From assembly GCA_938017765.1 (NCBI GenBank), contig CALIJH010000083.1, positions 1-15,890 on the forward strand: a stretch of 15,890 nt of DNA, read 5' to 3'. Positions 1 through 8,108 of the stretch are shown here, in pieces; within the stretch, counting starts at the first letter, position 1, and each line of letters opens with the position of its first letter. The DNA comes from an uncultured Leptotrichia sp. GTDB taxonomy: Bacteria > Fusobacteriota > Fusobacteriia > Fusobacteriales > Leptotrichiaceae. The position numbers were made by a program, and so were the translations under genes. A model generated the notes under the pieces. It made no database searches and had not been told where the DNA came from. It saw only the letters and a list, made by a program, of their open reading frames with translations.

Positions 1-44
1 AATAGAAATATTATTAATAATATAATTCTTTTTTTCTTTATCAT
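1..44 (-). CDS. 5' end of an unidentified gene with signal-like N-terminus (partial)
   Basis: Only 14 complete codons are inside the window, reading MIKKKRIILLIIFL before the edge. The ATG is at 44-42 on the minus strand. A Shine-Dalgarno sequence AAGGAG lies at 60-55, ten bases upstream of the ATG. A lysine/arginine-rich start followed by an unbroken hydrophobic stretch is typical of a signal peptide, lipoprotein leader or first membrane helix, so the product is probably exported or membrane-bound. It lies 102 bases downstream of gatA in the same direction. It is not gatB, which would be the expected neighbour but has a soluble N-terminus. The function cannot be told from this fragment. Confidence 0.55.
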   Translation of the reverse strand, partial: MIKKKRIILLIIFL

Positions 45-146
45 CTCAATTTTTCTCCTTGTTAAATTTGTTTTATCCTGAATTATTCATAAAAAATCTT
101 TCTATTAATTTTAAATTTTAGAAAAACAGATAAATCATCTAATTTT

Positions 147-1610
147 TTACAACTCAGGATACTCTATTTTCCCTCTTACTTCTTCATACTTATTAGAAAC
201 ATTAAACAATAAATCTTCTCTGAAATAATTTCCAATCAATTGTATCCCTACAGGCAATCCGTTTACAAACCCGGCAGGTACCGAAATGGCAGGCACTCCT
301 GCCATATTTATGGAAACCGTATAAATATCTGCTAAATACATCTGCACGGGATCTGCGTTCTTTTCTCCTTTTTTGAAAGCCGTCGTAGGTGAAACAGGTG
401 TCAGTATGATGTCGACTTCACTTAACACTTTTTCAAAATCTTCTTTTATCAGTCTTCTTACCTGTGAAGCCTTTTTATAATACGCATCATAAAATCCTGA
501 ACTTAGTACGTAATTCCCTATCATTATTCTTCTCTTTACTTCTGTTCCGAAGCCTTCACTTCTTGACTTTACATACATTTCTTCTATATTTTCGTCATTT
601 TTTCTTATACCGTATCTCACTCCGTCATATCTTGACAGATTTGAAGCAGCTTCTGCCGATGAGATTATATAATATGTAGATATTGCGTATTTTGTATACG
701 GTAATGATACTTCTCTTATTTCTGCTCCAAGTTTTTTCAGCTGTTCCACAGCATTATTTACAACTTCTTTTATATCTTTATCCAGTTCTTCCGTAAAATA
801 TTCTTTAGGAAGTCCTATTTTCAATCCTTTTATATCCTTATTTATATTTTTCAGATAATCAGGCACCTCAACTTCTGCCGTAGTAGGGTCTTTTTCATCA
901 TATCCTGATATTATCTGCATAATTCTTGCCAAATCTTCCGTAGATTTTGCCAACGCTCCTATCTGGTCAAGGGATGATCCGAAAGCCATAAGTCCGTATC
1001 TCGATACTCTTCCGTAAGTCGGTTTTATCCCTACTGTTCCTGTAAGGCTCGCAGGCTGTCTTATACTTCCTCCCGTATCAGTCCCCAAAGCTATCGGTAC
1101 CATTTGTGCCGCTACTGCTGCTGCCGAACCTCCGCTGCTGCCTCCCGGCACCCTATCCAATGCCCATGGATTTGAAGCAGGTTTTATTGATGAATTTTCA
1201 TTGGACGACCCCATTGCAAATTCGTCCATATTGGCTTTTCCGATAATTACAGCTCCCGCTTTTTTAAGCCTTTCCACTACAGTTGCGTCATATATTCCCT
1301 CGTAGTTTTTCAAGATTTGTGATGAAGCAGTTGTCAAATCTCCTTTGGAAAGGATATTATCTTTTAACGCCACAGGCACTCCGAATAGTAAAGTATTGTC
1401 ATAATTTTTTCTTTTATTTTCGTCATTGTCGTTATCAAATATTTTAGCTGTTTCCAATGCCTTTTCTTTTAAAACGCTTGAAAATGCCCCTATTTTATTT
1501 TCAAGTAAATCAATTCTTTTTAGAAATTCCTGTGTAACTTCTTCAGAAGTTATTTCCTTATTTTTAATCATTTCAGCTATTTCACTGGCTGTTTTTTTAT
1601 ATAACTCCAT
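147..1610 (-). CDS. gatA: Aspartyl/glutamyl-tRNA amidotransferase subunit A (amidase)
   Basis: GatA is the glutaminase subunit of GatCAB. It releases ammonia from glutamine, which GatB uses to convert mischarged Glu-tRNA(Gln) (and Asp-tRNA(Asn)) to the correct aminoacyl-tRNA in the cytoplasm. The 487-residue length is normal for the family. The amidase-signature Ser-cisSer-Lys triad is visible: Lys83 in ALKDN, Ser158 in the GGSSGGS motif (156-162), and the nucleophile Ser182 in GTDTGGSIR (176-184). The conserved KPTYGRVSRYGL segment follows. Start: ATG at 1610, preceded by AAGGGAAGG about six bases upstream. gatC lies 119 bases upstream in the same direction. gatB is not adjacent downstream, where a signal-peptide-like gene begins instead. 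The identification is very secure; choice between Glu and Asp specificity cannot be made from the sequence. Confidence 0.97.
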   Translation of the reverse strand: MELYKKTASEIAEMIKNKEITSEEVTQEFLKRIDLLENKIGAFSSVLKEKALETAKIFDNDNDENKRKNYDNTLLFGVPVALKDNILSKGDLTTASSQILKNYEGIYDATVVERLKKAGAVIIGKANMDEFAMGSSNENSSIKPASNPWALDRVPGGSSGGSAAAVAAQMVPIALGTDTGGSIRQPASLTGTVGIKPTYGRVSRYGLMAFGSSLDQIGALAKSTEDLARIMQIISGYDEKDPTTAEVEVPDYLKNINKDIKGLKIGLPKEYFTEELDKDIKEVVNNAVEQLKKLGAEIREVSLPYTKYAISTYYIISSAEAASNLSRYDGVRYGIRKNDENIEEMYVKSRSEGFGTEVKRRIMIGNYVLSSGFYDAYYKKASQVRRLIKEDFEKVLSEVDIILTPVSPTTAFKKGEKNADPVQMYLADIYTVSINMAGVPAISVPAGFVNGLPVGIQLIGNYFREDLLFNVSNKYEEVRGKIEYPEL

Positions 1611-1729
1611 TTTTTTACCTTCCCTTTAAAAATAATTAGTTTATTAGTCATAATCCGAAACTTTTTAATTTATAATGTAAAATTATAAAATTCCCGAATA
1701 TATACATGTATACATAATTATACTGTTTT

Positions 1730-2032
1730 TTAATTATCAGCATTGCCTCCGCCTATTATTTTCGGAACGATAATGAAATCTTCATCCTTATCAGGGGCAT
1801 TTTTCAATAGTTCTTTCTTAATATTGCTATTGTAAACTTCGTCTTTTCTCAATTTATCCTTTAAATCCAGAACATTGAATAAAGGCTCTACATTTGATGT
1901 ATCGATATCATTCAACATTTCCATATGTTCCAGTATTTTATTTAAATCTATTCTAAATTCTTCAATTTCACTTTCCTGAAACTCTAATTTTGATAATTTC
2001 GCTATTTTCAAAACATCTTCTTTGCTTAACAT
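1730..2032 (-). CDS. gatC: Aspartyl/glutamyl-tRNA amidotransferase subunit C
   Basis: GatC is the small subunit that wraps around the GatA-GatB interface and stabilises the amidotransferase. The 100-residue length is typical. The N-terminus MLSKEDVLKIAKLSKLEF matches the family pattern in which the first helix carries a K-LA-L--LEF-type motif. The middle (about residues 27-60) contains the ILEHMEMLNDIDTSNVEP segment, corresponding to the usual linker motif that ends in D-V-P or D-VEP. The C-terminus has the expected proline and glycine-rich tail (VPKIIGGG). Start: ATG at 2032 with AAAGGTGG nine bases upstream. It lies 76 bases downstream of the HAD phosphatase gene and 119 bases upstream of gatA, all in the same direction. 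The gap to gatA is long for this pair and contains a 12-base palindrome at 1701-1712, of no clear meaning. Confidence 0.93.
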   Translation of the reverse strand: MLSKEDVLKIAKLSKLEFQESEIEEFRIDLNKILEHMEMLNDIDTSNVEPLFNVLDLKDKLRKDEVYNSNIKKELLKNAPDKDEDFIIVPKIIGGGNADN

Positions 2033-2108
2033 TCCGTTTTTCCACCTTTATAAATTTATTTTCGATTGTGTTTTATATTTTGTTTTCCGTTTATTTATTC
2101 AATATAAT

Positions 2109-2756
2109 TTATCTTTTTTCTAAAATCCATTTAAGTATCTCATGGAAACTTTCAAATTCCATAAATTTTATATTATTTTCTTTACAGAAATTTACAGCTC
2201 TTGTATTTTTTCTAATAAATGAAAAATCGGCCACCTCTACTGCACGATAGTCTGATGGTCCATCTCCCACAAAAATTACTTTATATCCCTGTCTTTGAAA
2301 ATTTTCTACAGCTTCTTTCTTATCCACTCCATAGTACATCTCCTTATCTAAAAAAGGATTTGTGATTTTTATTCTATTCCCGTCAAAACTTATATCATTG
2401 GAAATAATTTTGTCATCACCCAGTTTTATCCCATATTTCCAAAGAGTTCCCTGAATATTCAGCTTTGTTCCTGCACTTACTATCCTGAAATCTGCCCCAC
2501 TCTTTATAAAATCAATAAAACTCTCATCTATGTCTACTTTATCCTGTAAAGTTTTTATATATTCTTCTTTTGTTATATTCAATGATTGTAATCCCGATAT
2601 TACAAATTCTCTCATAGTTACATAGCCGTTTTTATACTGCTCTCTTAATTTTTTCCTGTATTCGGGATTATGAGTTTCAAGAAGTGCGTCTGTAGAATCT
2701 TTTTTACTTATAGTTATGTCAAAATCTATTAAAAATATAATTTTTTCATTTTCCAT
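2109..2756 (-). CDS. HAD-superfamily phosphatase, PSPase/MtnX-like (HAD-IB)
   Basis: This is a 215-residue cytoplasmic phosphohydrolase of the haloacid dehalogenase superfamily. All four HAD motifs can be seen. Motif I is DFDIT at 11-15, with nucleophile Asp11 and acid/base Asp13. Motif II is Ser94 in IVSAGT, motif III is a lysine near 146-147, and motif IV is GDGPSD at 164-169, which binds magnesium. The region between motifs I and II (about 16-90) is mostly helical, like the type-1 cap of phosphoserine phosphatase and of MtnX, the methionine-salvage 2-hydroxy-3-keto-5-methylthiopentenyl-1-phosphate phosphatase. No methionine-salvage genes are nearby, so the substrate is unknown and an mtnX name would be over-precise. 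Start: ATG at 2756 with GGAG upstream. It lies 60 bases after rluB and 76 before gatC, in the same direction. Confidence 0.8.
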   Translation of the reverse strand: MENEKIIFLIDFDITISKKDSTDALLETHNPEYRKKLREQYKNGYVTMREFVISGLQSLNITKEEYIKTLQDKVDIDESFIDFIKSGADFRIVSAGTKLNIQGTLWKYGIKLGDDKIISNDISFDGNRIKITNPFLDKEMYYGVDKKEAVENFQRQGYKVIFVGDGPSDYRAVEVADFSFIRKNTRAVNFCKENNIKFMEFESFHEILKWILEKR

Positions 2757-2816
2757 TTATTTTTCTCCAAAATTTATTCGGAATATTATTTATTCAAACC
2801 TCTTATTTTAAATATT

Positions 2817-3503
2817 TTACAGATTTTTCAAATAGTTTATTTCTTCTTCGGTCAATGCTCTGTAATCTCCGGGTTGTAGATGTCCCAAAGTAAGCTCTCC
2901 TACTTTTACTCTTTTCAGCGAATCAACAGTATATCCCAAAATTTCAACCATTTTTCTTATTTGTCTGTTTCGACCTTCAAAAATAGCTATTCTTACTTCT
3001 TTTTTATCAAGTTTTTTTACTTTCGCAGGGGCAGTCCTTTTCCCGTCAATCACAACTCCGTGTTTCCATGCTTCTATGTCTTTTTCTTCGACTTCTCTGC
3101 TTAGTTTCGCAATATAGCTTTTATATAGTTTCTTTCTCGGGTGCATCACATGATTATAGACTTCGCCGTCATTACTTATTATAATGAGTCCTTCCGTCAT
3201 ATAATCAAGACGACCATATGTAAAAAGGCGTTTTTTCGATTTTATATAGTCTATCGCCAGTCTTCTGCCAAACCTGTCCTCATTTGAGCAGATAACTCTT
3301 TTAGGCTTATTGAGCATATAATATTCATAAACAGTATTAATCCTTATTCTTTCACCGTCTACTCTTACCACATCGTCAGGAGATATGTCCATTCCCAGCA
3401 AAGCCTCTTTTTTATTTACAGTTACTCTGCCCTCTTTTATCATTTCATCAGCTTTTCTCCTTGAACATACACCCGCATCGGCTATATATTTATTCAGTCT
3501 CAT
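2817..3503 (-). CDS. rluB: 23S rRNA pseudouridine synthase, RluB/RsuA family
   Basis: This enzyme isomerises a uridine in ribosomal RNA to pseudouridine; RluB acts on helix 89 of 23S rRNA near the peptidyl-transferase centre. The 228-residue protein begins with an S4 RNA-binding domain (about 1-50, RLNKYIADAGVCSRRKADE). The RsuA-type catalytic domain follows. The catalytic aspartate is Asp100 in GRLDYMTEGL (97-106), followed by SNDGE, and the conserved FEGRNRQIRKM motif lies at 175-185. The family assignment is secure; the choice of RluB over RluE, RluF or RsuA rests on the full S4 domain, general resemblance to Gram-positive RluB and the scpB neighbour. Start: ATG at 3503, which overlaps the end of scpB by 14 bases, so translation is probably coupled. 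The scpB-rluB pairing is common in bacteria. Confidence 0.88.
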   Translation of the reverse strand: MRLNKYIADAGVCSRRKADEMIKEGRVTVNKKEALLGMDISPDDVVRVDGERIRINTVYEYYMLNKPKRVICSNEDRFGRRLAIDYIKSKKRLFTYGRLDYMTEGLIIISNDGEVYNHVMHPRKKLYKSYIAKLSREVEEKDIEAWKHGVVIDGKRTAPAKVKKLDKKEVRIAIFEGRNRQIRKMVEILGYTVDSLKRVKVGELTLGHLQPGDYRALTEEEINYLKNL

Positions 3504-4119
3504 TTTCTACCTCTATTTTTATTTTCTTTTCGAGCTTTTCTCTTATAAATTCAGGGTTTTCACTTTCGATATCTTCTTCCTGAATTTTATACAGCAGCTC
3601 TATTTTTTCATATTGCTCAAATCCCGGAAGTTCTTCTTTACCGTTTATATTCAAATAACTGTAAAAATCTTCCGTTACTTCATATAGATTAGGTGTTCCG
3701 ATTGTCTTTTTCTTTCCCGAAATATAAATAAGATTTTTTTCAAGCAAATTAGTCATTGTCTTTTCGACATTTACGCCCCTTATTTGCTCAATTTCCGTCT
3801 TTGTTATAGGTCCTTTATAAGCTATAATTACAAGAGTTTCCATTGTTGAACGGGTCAGTTTTTTTATTTTCATTTCAGGATTAAAAAATCTTTTCACATC
3901 TTCTCCATAAAGAGGATTTGACACGAGCATTATTATGCCGTTTTCTATTTTTACATTTATTCCGCTTGTTTTTCTTTTTTCTTTCAGATTTGAAAGTATT
4001 TCTTCCATTTTACTCAATTCCACTTCATAAAATTTCGCAAGTTCTTCTATTGTCAGCTGCTCCTTGGAAAGAAATACTATTGTTTCAACTCTATCTTCCA
4101 AATTTTCATTAATATTCAT
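3490..4119 (-). CDS. scpB: Segregation and condensation protein B
   Basis: ScpB is the winged-helix (kite) partner of the Smc-ScpA complex, which organises and helps segregate the chromosome. The 209-residue protein has two winged-helix domains. The first begins VETIVFLSKEQLTIEELA (11-28). The second begins RSTMETLVIIAYKGPITKTEIEQIRGV (90-116), which is the most diagnostic ScpB signature. It is followed by LLEKNLIYISGKK and a region ending NLYEVTEDFYSYLNINGKEELP (144-165), matching the family's LYGTT-FL--F-L--L-DLP pattern. Start: ATG at 4119 with AGGGAG four bases upstream. scpA, often immediately upstream, is not in the window; mreB occupies that place, 53 bases away. The gene overlaps rluB by 14 bases. 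Overlapping short hairpins lie just upstream of the ribosome binding site. Confidence 0.93.
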   Translation of the reverse strand: MNINENLEDRVETIVFLSKEQLTIEELAKFYEVELSKMEEILSNLKEKRKTSGINVKIENGIIMLVSNPLYGEDVKRFFNPEMKIKKLTRSTMETLVIIAYKGPITKTEIEQIRGVNVEKTMTNLLEKNLIYISGKKKTIGTPNLYEVTEDFYSYLNINGKEELPGFEQYEKIELLYKIQEEDIESENPEFIREKLEKKIKIEVENETE

Positions 4120-4172
4120 ATCTCTCCCTGAAATCAGGATACCTGATGAGATTTTGACTTAATTTTATTTTA

Positions 4173-5213
4173 TTAATATTCATTTGTAGGAGATATAATT
4201 ACATTTTTATAGTCGTCAAAATCATCTAATATTTTAGCTATACCTTTTATAACGGCATGAATGGATTCATCGCATACCGTAACCTCAAGTTTCAGCTCAT
4301 CTTCTATTTTTTCTTTCAAAATTCTTATTCCTGCTCCCCCTCCTGAAAGGTATATTCCTGTTTCATATATATCTGCCGCAACTTCAGGCTCTATCCCTTC
4401 CATTGTAAATTTTATCTCGTCAATTATCAAATCTACATTTTTATCGATAGCATTATCTATTTCAGAAGCTATAACTTTTATGCTTTTAGGAAGTCCTCTT
4501 CCAAGCTCTCTCCCTCTTATTTCAAATTCAGTATTTTTATCTTTCAGACTTATAGTATTTACTTTTAACTCTTCGGCAGTTCTCTCACCGATCAGCATAT
4601 TATGCTTTTCTTTTATATATTCCATTATATCTTCATTTAAATGGTCTCCCGCTATTTTCACAGACCTTGATGTAGCAGCTCCTCCTGAAACTATAAATGC
4701 TATTTCCGAAGTTCCTCCACCTATATCTACTATCAAATGTCCCTTAGGCTCGAAAAGGTCTATCCCTGCACCTACTGCCGCAGCTATCGGCTCCTCTACA
4801 AGATATACTTCTTTTGCTCCTGCGTCTTTTACGACTTCCACGACTGCTCTTCTCTCTACTTGAGTAACTCCGCTCGGAACACATATTATTACTCTCGCAC
4901 TCTGAAATTTATCTTTTCTGATTTTCTTTAAAAAATCTGCAAGCATTTTTTCAGTTATTTCATAATCAGAAATAACTCCATTTTTTAAAGGTCTTATAAT
5001 TTGTGTATGTTTTGCAGTTCTTCCCATTATTTCTTTAGCTTTTGTACCGATATGTTCCACTTCATCTGTCTTTATATTTACTGCGACGTAAGTCGGTTCA
5101 TCTATCAATATCCCTTCATCTTTTACATAAACAACAGTATTTGCAGTACCTAAATCAATTCCTATATCCCTTGTCGGTTTTGTACTGAACTTAAAAAAAT
5201 CAAAAAATTTCAT
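4173..5213 (-). CDS. mreB: Rod shape-determining protein MreB (bacterial actin)
   Basis: MreB polymerises on the inner face of the membrane and directs lateral peptidoglycan synthesis by the elongasome in rod-shaped cells. The 346-residue protein has the actin-fold ATP-binding motifs. Phosphate-1 is IGIDLGTANTVVYV (17-30), phosphate-2 is VDIGGGTSEIA (162-172), the adenosine motif is LSGGGAGIR in the last quarter, and EEPIAAAVGAGI (140-151) is the linking connect motif. VPSGVTQVERRAV (112-124) is a strongly MreB-type segment. The N-terminus MKFFDFFKF could act as the amphipathic membrane anchor. Start: ATG at 5213 with AAAGGAG nine bases upstream. mreC and mreD, its usual partners, are not adjacent; ftsK is 112 bases upstream and scpB 53 downstream. 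The closely related MreB paralogue Mbl cannot be ruled out. Confidence 0.94.
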   Translation of the reverse strand: MKFFDFFKFSTKPTRDIGIDLGTANTVVYVKDEGILIDEPTYVAVNIKTDEVEHIGTKAKEIMGRTAKHTQIIRPLKNGVISDYEITEKMLADFLKKIRKDKFQSARVIICVPSGVTQVERRAVVEVVKDAGAKEVYLVEEPIAAAVGAGIDLFEPKGHLIVDIGGGTSEIAFIVSGGAATSRSVKIAGDHLNEDIMEYIKEKHNMLIGERTAEELKVNTISLKDKNTEFEIRGRELGRGLPKSIKVIASEIDNAIDKNVDLIIDEIKFTMEGIEPEVAADIYETGIYLSGGGAGIRILKEKIEDELKLEVTVCDESIHAVIKGIAKILDDFDDYKNVIISPTNEY

Positions 5214-5325
5214 AATTATAATCTCCTTTATTTTTTTGTTTTATTTTATTATTTTTTTAAATTTTTAATATTATTATAACTCATATTATTACGATTTACT
5301 ATGATTTTGCACTCTATCTTTCAGA

Positions 5326-7842
5326 TTAATCAAGGTCGTCAATCAGCAACTGATTATCATCACTGATTATGCCGTTTTCTTTTAGCTGTTCATAAATTCT
5401 CGATGCTCTGTTAAAACCTACGTTCAGTTTTCTCTGCAATAATGATATGGAAACTCTGCCTTCCTGTTTTATTACGTCTATTGCATTTTCAAAGAAAGGA
5501 TCCGTATCCTTACTTTTTTCAGCTGTTTCCGTCAATATTTCTTCCTGATAGACGACTTTCTTATTAGCTTTAAGTGCTGCTGTCAGTTTCATTACTTCAT
5601 CATCGGAAATAAAAGCTCCCTGTATTCTTTCAAGTTTTGAAGAACCATTTTCAAGAAGAAGCATATCCCCTTGTCCCAGCAGTTTTTCAGCTCCCTGTGT
5701 GTCCAGTATTGTTCTCGAATCTATCTGGGATCTCAACGCAAAGGATATCCTGCTCGGCAAGTTTGCTTTTATCATTCCCGTTATGACGTCGGTTGACGGT
5801 CTTTGAGTCGCTACAACCAAGTGTATCCCTATAGCCCTTGCTTTCTGAGCTATTCTAGCTATGGATTCTTCCACACTTCCGGCAGCTACCATCATCAGGT
5901 CTGCCAACTCATCTATTATTATTACTATATATGGCATTTTTTCAACATATCCCAAGGAATTATATCCTACAATGTTTCTGACGCCGTTTTCCATAAGCAG
6001 TCTATATCTGTTGTCCATTTCATTGACTGCCCATCTTAATGCTATAGCAGCCTGTTGCGGGTCTATTATGACCGGTATCAGCAGATGAGGTATTCCGTTA
6101 TAAGGCATCAACTCGACCATTTTAGGGTCAACCATTATAAACCTTACTTCCTTTTCGGATTTTTTAGTTATCAATGTCGATATAAGTGTATTGACTGCCA
6201 CACTTTTCCCTGAGCCTGTCTGTCCCGCTATCAGCAGATGTGGCATCTTGGCTATATCTATTATTCTATCCTGCCCGACTATGTTTTTTCCTAAAATTAC
6301 GTTTAATGCTCCTTTTTCGAGTTGAGGATTTCTTATAATATTGGAAAAATGAACGGGTTCCTTTATTCTGTTCGGAGTTTCTATTCCTATAGTATTTTTA
6401 CCGGGAATAGGTGCTTCTATCCTTATACTTTCAGCGGCAAGGTTCATAGCAATATCATCAGTAAGGGAAGTAACTTTACTCACTTTTACGCCTTTGGGTA
6501 TGGTAACCTCATATCTTGTAATAGTCGGTCCGTATTCATAGTTTACAACTTTGGCATTTATACCGAACTCTTTTAATACAGACTCTAAATGTGCTACATT
6601 TTCCACAATACTTTTTTCTATTTCTTTTTTCTTGCTCGGGTCCATTGCTTTTGATTTAAATATCTCCTCAATGGACTTTTTCAGAAGCTCTTCATACTCA
6701 CCATTGTTTTCAGACAAATCTTCCGTCTTTTCTCCCGATTTGTTTCGGATTTCTTTGTTTTCCAAAATATTTTCTTCCGATTGTCTGTCCGTTTCCTTGT
6801 TATTTTGAACAGATTTTTCCAAATTTTCAGCATTATCTGCCGTTTTATCTATATATGAATTATTCCAAATACTTTCTTCCGTATGTTTTTCATTATTATC
6901 AAATATTTTTTTATCTTCTTTTATTTTTTCTTTGTTTTCATAAGTATTTATTTTAAAATATTCATTTTCTATTTCCTGTTTTATATTTTCTTTGTCAGTT
7001 TTTTCCTGATTAGCCGGCTGATTTTCTTCCTTATCCTTATTTCTGTTTTTCTGATTTTCAAGTAATTCGAGCCACTCTTTTTCCTTATCTATAAGTTCGG
7101 CTTCTGAATAAGTTTCAGCTTTCTGTAAAAATCCGTCTTTGGGCTTCCTCGAAATTTCAAAACTCAATTTTTTCTTTCTTGATTCAATCAGCTTTTCGCG
7201 TAATTCTTCCCTCCGCTGTTTTTTTGAAGTTATATATTCCTGTTTCTCAGCTTGCTTTTTTGCTTTCAGTATTCTTAATTTCTCTTTATAATCTTCACTA
7301 GAATAATATTTTATAAGTCCTGTCAGAAGTTCATATAATAATATTATTATTTCTTTGAGTAATATCAATACACATATTATCATAATGACTTTCAGTATTA
7401 TTCCCACTATATATAAGTGCATAAACCTGTACAACGGCATTGAAATCAATGCTCCCGCAAGTCCTCCACTTTCACGATTAAACCCTGTTTCAAGGAGCTT
7501 TCTTCCCGCTTCCGTAAAAGAATTCGGTAAAGGTGAATTTATTGTTTCTTTTATGAGTAACATTGAATTTGCTGCAAACAGTATTATCAGTGCTGCAATT
7601 TTTGACTTATGAAATTTTAATTTTATGTTTCTTGTGAAAAAATCAAATATTCCCCAGCAAGTTATTAATATACTTACGAACCATGACATCTTTCCGAACA
7701 GCAAACTGAAAAAATTCAAAAATATTGCCAAAAAGTTTTCCTGTCCTTTACTCGATACCTGAATTCCATTTTTATTTATTAAAAGATAGATTAAAAATAT
7801 TCCTAAAACAAACAAAAGTATTCCTCTGATTTTCTTGTTCAT
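5326..7842 (-). CDS. ftsK: FtsK/SpoIIIE-type septal DNA translocase
   Basis: FtsK sits at the division septum and pumps double-stranded DNA to clear and sort chromosome termini during division. The 838-residue protein starts with about four membrane helices (roughly 7-24, 37-70, 81-98 and 141-172). A charged, Glu/Lys/Asn-rich linker (about 185-400) follows, probably disordered or coiled. The RecA-like motor has Walker A GQTGSGKS at 540-547 and Walker B IVIIIDE at 639-645, with the downstream VVATQRPSTDVITGMIKAN signature (677-694). A C-terminal gamma winged helix (about 783-838, RVSISLLQRKLNVGFNRASR) reads the KOPS/SRS polarity sequences. Start: ATG at 7842 with AAGGAAGG eight bases upstream. 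A near-consensus promoter lies upstream, so ftsK is probably the first gene of its run. Sequence does not separate FtsK from SpoIIIE. Confidence 0.96.
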   Translation of the reverse strand: MNKKIRGILLFVLGIFLIYLLINKNGIQVSSKGQENFLAIFLNFFSLLFGKMSWFVSILITCWGIFDFFTRNIKLKFHKSKIAALIILFAANSMLLIKETINSPLPNSFTEAGRKLLETGFNRESGGLAGALISMPLYRFMHLYIVGIILKVIMIICVLILLKEIIILLYELLTGLIKYYSSEDYKEKLRILKAKKQAEKQEYITSKKQRREELREKLIESRKKKLSFEISRKPKDGFLQKAETYSEAELIDKEKEWLELLENQKNRNKDKEENQPANQEKTDKENIKQEIENEYFKINTYENKEKIKEDKKIFDNNEKHTEESIWNNSYIDKTADNAENLEKSVQNNKETDRQSEENILENKEIRNKSGEKTEDLSENNGEYEELLKKSIEEIFKSKAMDPSKKKEIEKSIVENVAHLESVLKEFGINAKVVNYEYGPTITRYEVTIPKGVKVSKVTSLTDDIAMNLAAESIRIEAPIPGKNTIGIETPNRIKEPVHFSNIIRNPQLEKGALNVILGKNIVGQDRIIDIAKMPHLLIAGQTGSGKSVAVNTLISTLITKKSEKEVRFIMVDPKMVELMPYNGIPHLLIPVIIDPQQAAIALRWAVNEMDNRYRLLMENGVRNIVGYNSLGYVEKMPYIVIIIDELADLMMVAAGSVEESIARIAQKARAIGIHLVVATQRPSTDVITGMIKANLPSRISFALRSQIDSRTILDTQGAEKLLGQGDMLLLENGSSKLERIQGAFISDDEVMKLTAALKANKKVVYQEEILTETAEKSKDTDPFFENAIDVIKQEGRVSISLLQRKLNVGFNRASRIYEQLKENGIISDDNQLLIDDLD

Positions 7843-7927
7843 TTTACAGTCCTTCCTTTTAATCCGAACATTACACTATCCTGTTACTATTTTAAAATCT
7901 GAATAAATTTTACAGACTATTCATAAT

Positions 7928-7956
7928 ATTATACATTATTTTTTCAATTTTGTCAT
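7928..7956 (-). promoter_or_regulatory. Probable sigma-70 promoter of ftsK
   Basis: On the minus strand a -35 box ATGACA (7956-7951, one mismatch from TTGACA) is separated by exactly 17 bases from a perfect -10 box TATAAT (7933-7928). The predicted start near 7921 leaves an untranslated leader of about 80 bases before the ftsK ATG. The flanks are very AT-rich, so -10-like strings are common by chance, but the pair at ideal spacing in the right place is convincing. Confidence 0.65.
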
Positions 7957-8108
7957 TTCTTATTGTAATTTTTTTTACTAATATAGAATAAAATTTTATC
8001 AATACAATAAATCAGGACATTATAAGAATAACCATAGTAATATAAATATTCTTAACAATGCCCTCTATTTCAATTTTTGATAAAATTTAAAATAAGAATT
8101 TTATAATT

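Noticed and set aside
121..140. Weak hairpin with a T-run after gatA
   Set aside because: The stem is only four AT-rich pairs (AGAT/ATCT); not enough to call a terminator.
1701..1712. 12-base palindrome TATACATGTATA between gatC and gatA
   Set aside because: Alternating AT-rich palindromes are expected by chance in this composition, and no second copy or matching regulator is visible, so I do not call it an operator.
4261..4863. 200-codon plus-strand ORF opposite mreB
   Set aside because: It is fully antisense to the clear MreB frame, is serine/isoleucine-rich without any domain, and has no Shine-Dalgarno sequence; it is a shadow of the biased codon use of mreB.
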